Positions 1 to 5,159 of a DNA stretch of 5,159 nt are shown here, in pieces. Below the pieces are notes generated by a model, which did no database searches, was not told the DNA's origin, and saw only the letters and a list, made by a program, of their open reading frames with translations. Each line of letters starts with the position of its first letter. The stretch's first letter is position 1. The translations under genes and the position numbers were made by a program. Source of the DNA: an uncultured Ellagibacter sp. GTDB lineage: Bacteria; Actinomycetota; Coriobacteriia; Coriobacteriales; Eggerthellaceae. The stretch spans positions 1 through 5,159 of the forward strand of contig CAKTSW010000131.1 of assembly GCA_934613165.1 (NCBI GenBank). The letters are read 5' to 3'.

Positions 1-1656
1 GTATCATTCTTACAGATACTTGCGCCGGAACTAAATGACCGTATGCTTGCCGACCTGTTAAATGTGGACGGACATTTGCTTGTCAATCTGCATATCCGTA
101 GTATCGACCAAAGCGAAGCCATAAAGACCATTAAGCACAAGATTACAGACCTTGACCGCATGAAGATTGAGGAACAGAAGAAAGCTGTCCGAAGCGGTTA
201 CGATATGGATATTATACCGTCCGACCTTGCCACCTACGGCGGGGAAGCAAAAGACCTGTTGCGGGATTTGCAAAGCCGGAATGAGCGTATGTTTTTACTC
301 ACACTTTTAGTAGTCAATCTTGCTGATGAAAAACAGCAGCTTGAAAACCAGATATTCCAATCCGCAAGCGTGGCACAGAAAGCAAACTGTTCCCTTGTGC
401 GGCTTGATTACCAGCAGGAAGCCGGGCTTATGTCCTCTCTGCCGCTGGGACTGAATGAAATACCGATACAAAGGGGACTTACCACCAGCAGTACGGCGAT
501 TTTTGTACCATTTACCACACAGGAGCTTTTTCAGTCCGGGGAAGCCCTCTACTATGGTTTAAATGCTCTTTCCAGCAACATGATTATGGTAGACCGCAAA
601 AAGCTGAAGAACCCTAACGGGCTGATTTTGGGAACGCCGGGAAGCGGTAAGAGTTTTTCCGCAAAAAGGGAGATAACCAACGTATTCCTTGTGGCAGATA
701 AAAAGGACAGCATTTTGATATGTGACCCGGAAGCGGAGTACGCACCCCTTGTCAACCGTTTAGGGGGACAGGTAGTAAAAATCTCCCCTACCAGCAAGGA
801 CTATGTAAACCCTATGGACTTGAACCTTAATTATTCCGAGGACGAAAGCCCCTTATCCTTAAAGTCTGACTTTATCCTGTCCTTATGTGAGCTGATTGTT
901 GGCGGCAAAAGCGGCTTAGAGCCTATCGAAAAGACCGTGATTGACCGTGCCGTAAGAAATGTGTACCGGGAATATCTTGCTGACCCTACGCCGGAGAAAA
1001 TGCCGATTTTGGAGGACTTATATAACGCCTTAAAGGAACAGCCGGAAGCGGAAGCCCAGAGGGTAGCCGCCGCATTGGAACTATATGTGCATGGCAGCCT
1101 TAACGTGTTCAATCACCGCACCAACATAGACATACATAACCGCCTTGTGTGCTTTGACATTAAGGAGCTGGGGAAGCAGCTTAAAAAACTGGGTATGCTG
1201 ATTATACAGGATCAGGTCTGGGGGCGTGTGACCGAGAACCGGGAGTTGCACGCAAATACATGGTTTTATTGTGATGAATTTCACTTGCTGTTAAAGGAGG
1301 AACAAACAGCCGCCTACTCCGTGAAAATCTGGAAGCGTTTCAGAAAATGGGGAGGAATACCGACAGGCATTACCCAGAATGTGAAAGATTTGCTTGCCAG
1401 CCGGGAAATTGAGAATATCTTTGAGAACTCCGATTTTATCTATATGTTGAACCAAGCAGGCGGGGACAGACAGATACTTGCAAAGCAGCTAGGCATTTCC
1501 AATCAGCAGCTTTCCTATGTGACCCACTCCGAAGCAGGACAGGGTCTTATCTTCTACAGCAATGTGATACTTCCCTTTGTTGACCGCTTTCCTACCGATA
1601 CGGAGCTGTACCGCATAATGACAACACGCCCGGAGGAACTTGCCAATGGAGCGTAA
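1..1656 (+). CDS. virB4: VirB4/TraE-type conjugal transfer ATPase (5' end missing)
   Basis: Cytoplasmic ATPase that powers a Gram-positive type IV secretion (conjugation) channel. The frame is open from base 1, so the first ATG at 43 is internal; 551 residues are visible, while relatives are near 800, so the N-terminal third lies upstream. In window numbering, residues 1-170 belong to the CagE/TrbE/VirB N-terminal domain. The Walker A motif GTPGSGKS is at 211-218 (bases 631-654). A DPEAEY motif of the VirB4 family follows at about 242. The Walker B motif is FYCDEFH, with D425 and E426 (bases 1273-1278). The C-terminal GIPTGITQNVKDLL and the following NQAGGDR segment are also typical of the family. 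No key residue is missing in the visible part. The stop overlaps the next gene by 11 bases, which fits one operon. The family call is very secure; assignment to a Tn1549/CTn-type ICE comes from recalled family resemblance and gene order. Confidence 0.95.
   Translation, partial: VSFLQILAPELNDRMLADLLNVDGHLLVNLHIRSIDQSEAIKTIKHKITDLDRMKIEEQKKAVRSGYDMDIIPSDLATYGGEAKDLLRDLQSRNERMFLLTLLVVNLADEKQQLENQIFQSASVAQKANCSLVRLDYQQEAGLMSSLPLGLNEIPIQRGLTTSSTAIFVPFTTQELFQSGEALYYGLNALSSNMIMVDRKKLKNPNGLILGTPGSGKSFSAKREITNVFLVADKKDSILICDPEAEYAPLVNRLGGQVVKISPTSKDYVNPMDLNLNYSEDESPLSLKSDFILSLCELIVGGKSGLEPIEKTVIDRAVRNVYREYLADPTPEKMPILEDLYNALKEQPEAEAQRVAAALELYVHGSLNVFNHRTNIDIHNRLVCFDIKELGKQLKKLGMLIIQDQVWGRVTENRELHANTWFYCDEFHLLLKEEQTAAYSVKIWKRFRKWGGIPTGITQNVKDLLASREIENIFENSDFIYMLNQAGGDRQILAKQLGISNQQLSYVTHSEAGQGLIFYSNVILPFVDRFPTDTELYRIMTTRPEELANGA
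1632..1636 (+). promoter_or_regulatory. Ribosome binding site for the Mom-like gene
   Basis: GGAGG lies inside the last codons of the ATPase gene. It is 9 bases from the ATG at 1646 but only 3 bases from the TTG at 1640. This favours the ATG as the true start. Confidence 0.75.
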
Positions 1657-2449
1657 CAATCATCTTTTGTTGGAGATAAGGGAGCTGCCGCAGACGGAAG
1701 CGGTTGCGTTCATTCGGAGCTACCACTATTCAAAGGTACTGCCCCGCCTTATCAAGTATTATTTGGGCTTTTATGCAGACGGACAGCTCTTAGGGGTAGT
1801 CACGTTAGGCTGGGGAACACAGCCCTTACAAACCATAAAAAAGATATTTCCAAAGCATGACCTTGTAACTGCGTCCTATCTGGAAATCGGGAAAATGTGT
1901 TTTCTTCCCTCTGAAAATCATAACGGGTATTTTGGCAGCCTTGCCCTCTCAACACTTGCAAAGTGGCTACGGGAGAATACGGGCTGCTTATTTTTATATA
2001 CCCTTGCAGACGGCATTATGGGAAAATGCGGCTATGTATACCAAGCTGCTAATTTCCGCTACTTAGGGTGCTTTACTACAAGCGTTTACCGTTGTATGGC
2101 TACCGGGGAAAAGATACACCCCCGGAGTGCCGGACAGCTCCTAAAAGAAAACGCTGCCCTAGAGGGCGTTCAAAAAAAATGCTGGTTATCCCATGAATTT
2201 TGCGCCGCAAAAGGAATTGAAAAAATTAACGGGAGAATGTTCCGATATATCTACCCGTTACAGAAACAGGCACGAAAAATCTTAGACAGCTACCCACAGT
2301 ATCAAGGCTTGCACTATCCCAAAGAAAAAGATTTATTTTTTGCCAGACAGACAGGCGAAAGACAATATATCCAGATTGCACAACCCACCTTTAACCGGGA
2401 CGTGTGCCAATATAACCCGCAAAGCTACGGGACAGACAAGGAGGTGTGA
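1646..2449 (+). CDS. Mom-like GNAT-fold DNA modification protein
   Basis: A 267-residue protein resembling phage Mu Mom, the enzyme that converts adenine in DNA to a methylcarbamoyl derivative and so blocks many restriction enzymes. Visible matches to the family, in order: SYHYSK at 25-30; a hydrophobic strand with LLGVVTLGWGT at 48-58, the usual place of the family's G-x-G segment; a LEIGKMCFLP strand at 79-88; the hallmark LADGIMGKCGYVYQAANF at 120-137, with D122, G126, Y132 and N136; then GEKIHPRS and a basic RMFRYIYPL segment towards the C-terminus. The length is close to Mu Mom (about 240), with a slightly longer tail. It overlaps the ATPase gene by 11 bases, and its stop lies 2 bases before the next start, so it is almost certainly co-transcribed with transfer genes. 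The likely role is protecting the element from restriction; that role is inferred, and the chemistry could differ. A generic GNAT acyltransferase is the main alternative. Confidence 0.75.
   Translation: MERNNHLLLEIRELPQTEAVAFIRSYHYSKVLPRLIKYYLGFYADGQLLGVVTLGWGTQPLQTIKKIFPKHDLVTASYLEIGKMCFLPSENHNGYFGSLALSTLAKWLRENTGCLFLYTLADGIMGKCGYVYQAANFRYLGCFTTSVYRCMATGEKIHPRSAGQLLKENAALEGVQKKCWLSHEFCAAKGIEKINGRMFRYIYPLQKQARKILDSYPQYQGLHYPKEKDLFFARQTGERQYIQIAQPTFNRDVCQYNPQSYGTDKEV
2439..2444 (+). promoter_or_regulatory. Ribosome binding site deciding a TTG start
   Basis: A perfect AGGAGG sits at the end of the Mom-like gene. It is 7 bases from TTG at 2452 and only 1 base from GTG at 2446. The TTG is therefore the better start, and it also gives the MQQFKAKDK N-terminus expected of this family. 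Confidence 0.75.
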
Positions 2450-2451
2450 GC

Positions 2452-4422
2452 TTGCAGCAGTTTAAGGCAAAGGACAAAATCACGCAGAAAATGACCCGTG
2501 ACGGTGTTGTGGAAACCAATAAGGCTACCGGGGAGCAGACAAGAACCAGCAGCCGGGAAGCGGAAACCGATTATACCGAAAAATCTACCGCAGAAAAAGT
2601 CATTGACAAAGCAAGTGATAGCGCAGGGAAACGGAAAGCCGGGAAACAGGCAAAGAAAGCCACAAAGGAAAACAAGCAGGCTGAAAAAGCCCTTAACCGT
2701 GAAAATCCCCGTCTGCATTTTTCCGAGGAAGAACGTGCCGACCCGGATTTGCAAAAGGCAATCCGTAAATCAGAAAAGGCAGCGGACAGGCTGGATACGG
2801 CAAAGGCGAATATCCCCAAACAGAAACGCATTAAAGCCGCCAGACGCTTTGATGAAGCAACCGGGCGGGCAAAGACCCGCCTGTACTTTGAAGAACGGGA
2901 CAAACCGCCAAACGGGAAGTTCAAGCACAATCCGGCAGAACGACCTATTCGGGAAGTGACCTCTTTCATACACTGCAAAGTACACGAGGTAGAAAAAGAT
3001 AACTCCAGCGTGGAGGGCGTACATAAGACGGAGCTTTTAGCAGAACGGGCGGCAGGCACAGCCAGACGCAAAATAAGGGAGGGTATCAGAAGCCATAAGC
3101 TAAAGCCCTACCGGGAACTTGAAAAAGCGCAAGCGAAAAGCCAAAAGGCAGATATAAACTACCTGTACCAAAAGACCCTCAAAGAACACCCGGAGATTGC
3201 AGACAACTCCCTCTCCCACTTTTACCAAAAACAGAAAATCAAGCTGCAATATGCAAGGGACTTACGGGCAAAACAGAAAACCGCTGGTGCAGCCGGAAAA
3301 ACAGCAAAAGCCGCCAAAAAGACGGCAAAGGAAGCCGCTAATGGTGCAAAGAATACCACAGATTTTTTTGTGAAGCAGTGGAAACTGATTTTACTTATCC
3401 TTGCTTTTTTGCTGCTCTTTGCCCTGCTCTCTGCGGGGCTGACTTCCTGCTCTGCCATGTTTGAGGGCGGTTTGACTTCCATTATTGGCACGTCCTACAC
3501 CGCCGAAGATGAAGCTATCCGGGAAGTGGAAGCTGACTATAAGGCATTGGAAAGTGAGCTGCGGGAGAAAATCGAAAATATTGAAACCGATTACCCGGAC
3601 TATGACGAATACCAATACCACTTAGACGAAATCGGGCATAACCCTTTTGAATCGCCTTCTTATCTGACCGCAAAGCTGCATGCCTACACCAGAGCGGAAG
3701 CACAGGCAGAAATACAAGCCCTGTTTGAAAAGCAATATACCCTTACTCTGCGGGAAGAAGTACAGACACGCTACCGCACGGAAACCACCACTGACCCGGA
3801 AACCGGGGAAACAACCACCGAGGAAGTCCCCTACGACTATTACATTCTCCATGTGACCCTAACAAACAAAAACATCTCTACCCTTGCCGGGGAGCTTCTT
3901 ACCTCACAGCAAAAGGAAATGTTTGATATTTACATGGAAACCAAAGGCAATAAGCCGGACGTGTTCGGAGAAAATATCTATGCCGGGACACCGGGCGGCG
4001 GGCAGTATACCGATTATGAGATACCGCCGGACGCTCTATCTGATGAACGCTTTGCCGCCATGATTGCGGAAGCAGAAAAATATTTAGGCTACCCTTATGT
4101 GTGGGGCGGCAACTCTCCGAGTACCAGCTTTGATTGTTCCGGCTTTGTGTGCTGGGTAATCAATCAGTCCGGCGTGGGAAATGTGGGGCGAACTACCGCA
4201 CAAGGTATTTTCAACTACACAACGCCAATCGCACCAAGCGAAGCTAAGCCGGGGGATATTATCTTTTTTACCGGGACATATGACAGCGGAAGTGCGGTAA
4301 GCCATGTAGGAATTTATGTTGGTAACGGCATGATGATACATTGCGGCAACCCGATTTCCTATGCGTCCGTCAATACCCCTTATTGGCAGCAACATTTTTA
4401 TGCTTATGGGCGGTTGCCATAA
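2452..4422 (+). CDS. CD1108-type mobile element protein with C-terminal NlpC/P60 peptidase
   Basis: A 656-residue membrane-anchored cell-wall hydrolase of the conjugation machine, expected to cut stem peptides so that the transfer channel can cross peptidoglycan. Residues 1-303 are highly charged, rich in Lys, Ala, Glu and Arg, and end in a K/A-rich stretch (278-303). One transmembrane helix lies at about 312-330. The basic N-terminus implies N-inside topology with the C-terminus outside the cell. Residues about 345-520 form a family-specific extracellular domain, with a Thr/Glu-rich DPETGETTTEE loop. The NlpC/P60 domain spans about 530-656: YPYVWGG, FDCSGF with catalytic C562 (bases 4135-4137), SHVGIYVG with H618, and IHCGNP with H630 as third residue. 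The triad appears complete. Unlike CwlT of Tn916, no lysozyme-like domain is visible. An LTSC sequence (330-333) follows the helix; it matches a lipobox but is far from the N-terminus. The start is a TTG with an ideal ribosome binding site. Confidence 0.93.
   Translation: MQQFKAKDKITQKMTRDGVVETNKATGEQTRTSSREAETDYTEKSTAEKVIDKASDSAGKRKAGKQAKKATKENKQAEKALNRENPRLHFSEEERADPDLQKAIRKSEKAADRLDTAKANIPKQKRIKAARRFDEATGRAKTRLYFEERDKPPNGKFKHNPAERPIREVTSFIHCKVHEVEKDNSSVEGVHKTELLAERAAGTARRKIREGIRSHKLKPYRELEKAQAKSQKADINYLYQKTLKEHPEIADNSLSHFYQKQKIKLQYARDLRAKQKTAGAAGKTAKAAKKTAKEAANGAKNTTDFFVKQWKLILLILAFLLLFALLSAGLTSCSAMFEGGLTSIIGTSYTAEDEAIREVEADYKALESELREKIENIETDYPDYDEYQYHLDEIGHNPFESPSYLTAKLHAYTRAEAQAEIQALFEKQYTLTLREEVQTRYRTETTTDPETGETTTEEVPYDYYILHVTLTNKNISTLAGELLTSQQKEMFDIYMETKGNKPDVFGENIYAGTPGGGQYTDYEIPPDALSDERFAAMIAEAEKYLGYPYVWGGNSPSTSFDCSGFVCWVINQSGVGNVGRTTAQGIFNYTTPIAPSEAKPGDIIFFTGTYDSGSAVSHVGIYVGNGMMIHCGNPISYASVNTPYWQQHFYAYGRLP
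2862..2883 (+). repeat. GC-rich inverted repeat inside the hydrolase gene
   Basis: GGCGGG (2864-2869) and CCCGCC (2876-2881) pair across a 6-base loop. One G-U pair and one C-G pair extend the stem to 8 pairs. No T-run follows, so it is not a terminator. It is probably a by-product of the Arg/Gly/Lys coding sequence, although it could slow translation locally. Confidence 0.4.
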
Positions 4423-4429
4423 CACAAAG

Positions 4430-4436
4430 AAAGGAG
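4430..4436 (+). promoter_or_regulatory. Ribosome binding site for the DUF4315 gene
   Basis: AAAGGAG lies in the short gap after the hydrolase stop, 8 bases from ATG 4445 and 11 bases from ATG 4448. It supports 4445 as start and argues against any extension upstream into the hydrolase gene. Confidence 0.75.
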
Positions 4437-4444
4437 TTTTTCAC

Positions 4445-4708
4445 ATGATGAAGTTAGAAAGAATTGAAGCGGAAATTGCAAAGACCAAAGAAACAATTTC
4501 CAAACAACAGACAAGGCTTAGAGAACTGGAAGCCCAGAAAACCGAGGTAGAGAATTTGCAGATCGTTCAAATGGTGCGTGCGTTACGCATGACCCCGGCA
4601 GAGCTTTCCACCTTTTTAAACGGCAAACAGGAAAGCCCTTTAAAGGCTGCCCCTGCTGCTTCCACCACAAACACATTTACCAGACAGGAGGACACCGAGA
4701 ATGAGTAA
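4445..4708 (+). CDS. DUF4315 family coiled-coil protein
   Basis: A small protein of 87 residues found next to the NlpC/P60 gene in Tn1549/CTn-type elements; its biochemical function is not known. Residues 3-42 are a continuous amphipathic helix with heptad-like spacing of Ile, Leu and Glu (KLERIEAEIAKTK onward), which predicts a coiled coil. The conserved ENLQIVQMVRALRMTPAEL segment follows at about 38-56. The C-terminal 25 residues are Ala/Thr/Ser-rich and probably disordered. No signal peptide or membrane helix is seen, so it should be cytoplasmic, possibly a partner of the basic cytoplasmic domain of the preceding protein (inference). It starts 22 bases after the hydrolase stop with a good ribosome binding site and overlaps the next gene by 8 bases, suggesting translational coupling. 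Confidence 0.88.
   Translation: MMKLERIEAEIAKTKETISKQQTRLRELEAQKTEVENLQIVQMVRALRMTPAELSTFLNGKQESPLKAAPAASTTNTFTRQEDTENE
4686..4692 (+). promoter_or_regulatory. Ribosome binding site for the DUF4366 gene
   Basis: AGGAGGA lies inside the DUF4315 coding sequence, 8 bases before ATG 4701. It fits re-initiation after or during translation of DUF4315. Confidence 0.75.
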
Positions 4709-4940
4709 AAAAATCTTACATACCTTTATGACACTTGCTGCCGCCCTTATCCTTACGGGCGGCTTTTCCATGACTGCCTATGCAGGCGGCGGAGAGGAAT
4801 ACAAAATAACCGAACCTACACCTGCCACAGAGCCGGAGGAAACCACAGAACCCAGCGACCCTCTGACCCCGGAGGGCAACGCTAGACTTGCTTTCTTATC
4901 TATGCTAAAATTATTGATTGAAAGGAAGTGTTATTTATGA
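4701..4940 (+). CDS. Truncated DUF4366-family secreted protein
   Basis: A 79-residue remnant of a DUF4366 protein, a family of unknown function that follows DUF4315 in these elements. Residues 1-29 form a clear signal peptide: basic MSKK, a hydrophobic core LAAALILTGG, and a likely cut after AYA. Residues 30-58 are a Pro/Thr/Glu-rich linker of the kind usual here, ending in LTPEGNA (55-61). Full-length relatives, as recalled, are about 200-260 residues and continue with a TLVDD-type domain, a FYIIIDR segment and a C-terminal membrane helix; none of that is present. From R62 the reading frame runs into low-GC DNA for 18 residues (RLAFLS to CYL) and stops at 4938-4940. The frame is therefore broken by an insertion or recombination, not by a point mutation. 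The product may be secreted but is probably non-functional. Its last bases overlap the start of the next gene. Confidence 0.82.
   Translation: MSKKILHTFMTLAAALILTGGFSMTAYAGGGEEYKITEPTPATEPEETTEPSDPLTPEGNARLAFLSMLKLLIERKCYL
4740..4763 (+). repeat. Terminator-like inverted repeat in the signal-peptide region
   Basis: GCCGCCC (4740-4746) pairs perfectly with GGGCGGC (4757-4763) across a 10-base loop, which can form two more inner pairs after one mismatch. Four T bases follow at once (4764-4767). This has the shape of a weak intrinsic terminator or attenuator, but the T-run is short and the repeat encodes ordinary signal-peptide residues (Ala-Ala-Leu, Thr-Gly-Gly), so chance is possible. Confidence 0.35.
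4883..4911 (+). promoter_or_regulatory. Probable sigma-A promoter for the cargo gene
   Basis: A -35 box TAGACT (4883-4888, 4 of 6 consensus bases) and an extended -10 element TGCTAAAAT (4903-4911; hexamer TAAAAT matches 5 of 6) are separated by exactly 17 bases. Transcription would start near 4918, just before the ribosome binding site. It sits at the junction, so the cargo gene appears to bring its own promoter. Confidence 0.5.
4923..4928 (+). promoter_or_regulatory. Ribosome binding site for the cargo gene
   Basis: AGGAAG, preceded by AA, lies 8 bases before ATG 4937 and supports that start. Confidence 0.65.
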
Positions 4941-5159
4941 ATGAGCGAATAGGAAATTTTTTGATTGCTACTGCTAAAGGGGCTGTTTCAGCTATTCCCG
5001 GTGGCGGTTTATTAGCCGAATATATTGGATTGGCTCAATCGGCTATTTCAGACAAGCGTATGAACGACTGGAAAGCCAAAGTAGAAGCAACGCTCCAAAA
5101 CATTCCTCAATCTATGAATGAATTAGCACAAAGTGAAGATTTTTATACCTACTTACAAG
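4937..5159 (+). CDS. Uncharacterised cargo protein, N-terminal part (3' end missing)
   Basis: A gene that starts at ATG 4937 and remains open to the right edge, showing 74 residues. A ribosome binding site and a plausible promoter precede it. Residues 8-36 form a small-residue-rich hydrophobic stretch (FLIATAKGAVSAIPGGGLL), which could be an amphipathic or membrane-active helix hairpin around the PGGG turn. A charged helix follows (DKRMNDWKAKVEATL, 39-53), then an acidic NELAQSEDFYTYL segment (61-73). This pattern resembles, from memory, the N-terminus of a widespread uncharacterised family with an Ile-Pro-x-x-Gly-Gly start and a conserved NE-x-F-x-T segment, often seen near prophage or other accessory genes. 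I do not know its function and name no gene. Base composition (about 40% GC) differs from the DNA just before the junction. The start codon overlaps the stop of the truncated DUF4366 frame (ATGA). An effector or defence role is only a guess. Confidence 0.82.
   Translation, partial: MNERIGNFLIATAKGAVSAIPGGGLLAEYIGLAQSAISDKRMNDWKAKVEATLQNIPQSMNELAQSEDFYTYLQ

Larger units (their letters stand above)
4881..4936. other. Junction between ICE sequence and low-GC cargo DNA
   Basis: Family-like DUF4366 coding sequence stops at about codon 61 (base 4883). The 80 bases before are about 59% GC, the 60 bases after about 28%, and the next 219 about 40% (counted by eye). No terminal inverted repeat, target duplication, attachment core or group II intron 5' end (GTGYG) can be recognised, so the type of insertion is unknown. 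The other end lies outside the window. Confidence 0.6.

Noticed and set aside
43..45. ATG at 43 as the start of the ATPase gene
   Set aside because: The same frame is open back to base 1 with family-like residues (FLQILAPELNDR), no ribosome binding site precedes 43, and relatives are far longer.
1640..1642. TTG 1640 as start of the Mom-like gene
   Set aside because: It is only 3 bases after GGAGG; ATG 1646 has a 9-base spacing and the better start codon.
2446..2448. GTG 2446 as start of the NlpC/P60 gene
   Set aside because: It is 1 base after AGGAGG, too close for initiation; TTG 2452 is 7 bases away.
2498..2959. Second + strand frame of 153 codons inside the hydrolase gene
   Set aside because: A Lys/Arg/Pro-rich frame-shift shadow of an A-rich coding region; the real frame has clear family homology throughout.
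2571..3071. Reverse-strand open frame of 166 codons opposite the hydrolase
   Set aside because: It is a Ser/Phe/Ala-rich shadow of the Lys/Glu/Ala-rich coding strand, with no start signals or recognisable family. The other reverse frames are rejected for the same reason.
4361..4444. Upstream extension of the DUF4315 frame into the hydrolase gene
   Set aside because: The extra 28 residues do not look like the family, and a clear ribosome binding site lies at 4430-4436 before ATG 4445.
4881..4940. Group II intron or classical insertion-sequence end at the cargo junction
   Set aside because: No GTGYG intron start and no terminal inverted repeat is visible, and the first gene inside is not a reverse transcriptase or transposase in the part seen.
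1..5159. CRISPR arrays, tRNA or rRNA genes, oriT or attachment sites
   Set aside because: No regularly spaced repeats, cloverleaf or rRNA-like sequence was seen, and almost every base is coding. The relaxase, oriT and ICE ends must lie elsewhere.

Overview
The window is part of the conjugation module of an integrative conjugative element (ICE) of the Tn1549/Clostridioides CTn type from a Gram-positive Firmicute, most likely a gut clostridial lineage. This rests on three points: the gene order (VirB4-like ATPase, NlpC/P60 cell-wall hydrolase, DUF4315, DUF4366), strong AGGAGG-type ribosome binding sites, and a sortase-free Gram-positive style of membrane-anchored hydrolase. All genes are on the + strand, packed with overlaps of a few bases, and look like one operon that enters from the left.

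Layout. 1-1656 is the 3' two thirds of a VirB4/TraE-type transfer ATPase, cut by the left edge. 1646-2449 encodes a Mom-like GNAT-fold protein, related to the phage Mu DNA adenine-modification enzyme and embedded between the two core transfer genes. 2452-4422 encodes a 656-residue membrane protein: a long basic cytoplasmic N-terminus, one transmembrane helix and a C-terminal NlpC/P60 peptidase with an intact catalytic triad. 4445-4708 is a DUF4315 coiled-coil protein. 4701-4940 begins as a DUF4366 secreted/anchored protein but loses its ICE-like sequence after about 61 codons.

At about 4881-4884 the ICE sequence ends abruptly and GC content falls: about 59% in the 80 bases before it, about 28% in the 60 bases after, about 40% beyond. 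The low-GC DNA carries a plausible sigma-A promoter, a good ribosome binding site and the start of a new gene at 4937 that runs off the right edge. That gene's ATG overlaps the stop codon of the truncated DUF4366 frame (ATGA), so it could be read from its own promoter or coupled to the transfer operon. Its N-terminus resembles an uncharacterised family with a glycine-rich hydrophobic start; it looks like accessory cargo.

How the genes work together: the ATPase energises the type IV secretion channel, the NlpC/P60 protein opens peptidoglycan for it, and DUF4315/DUF4366 are small conserved partners of unknown function. The Mom-like enzyme may modify element or host DNA so that it survives restriction in a new host. 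The most unusual parts are the embedded Mom-like gene and the cargo junction inside DUF4366.
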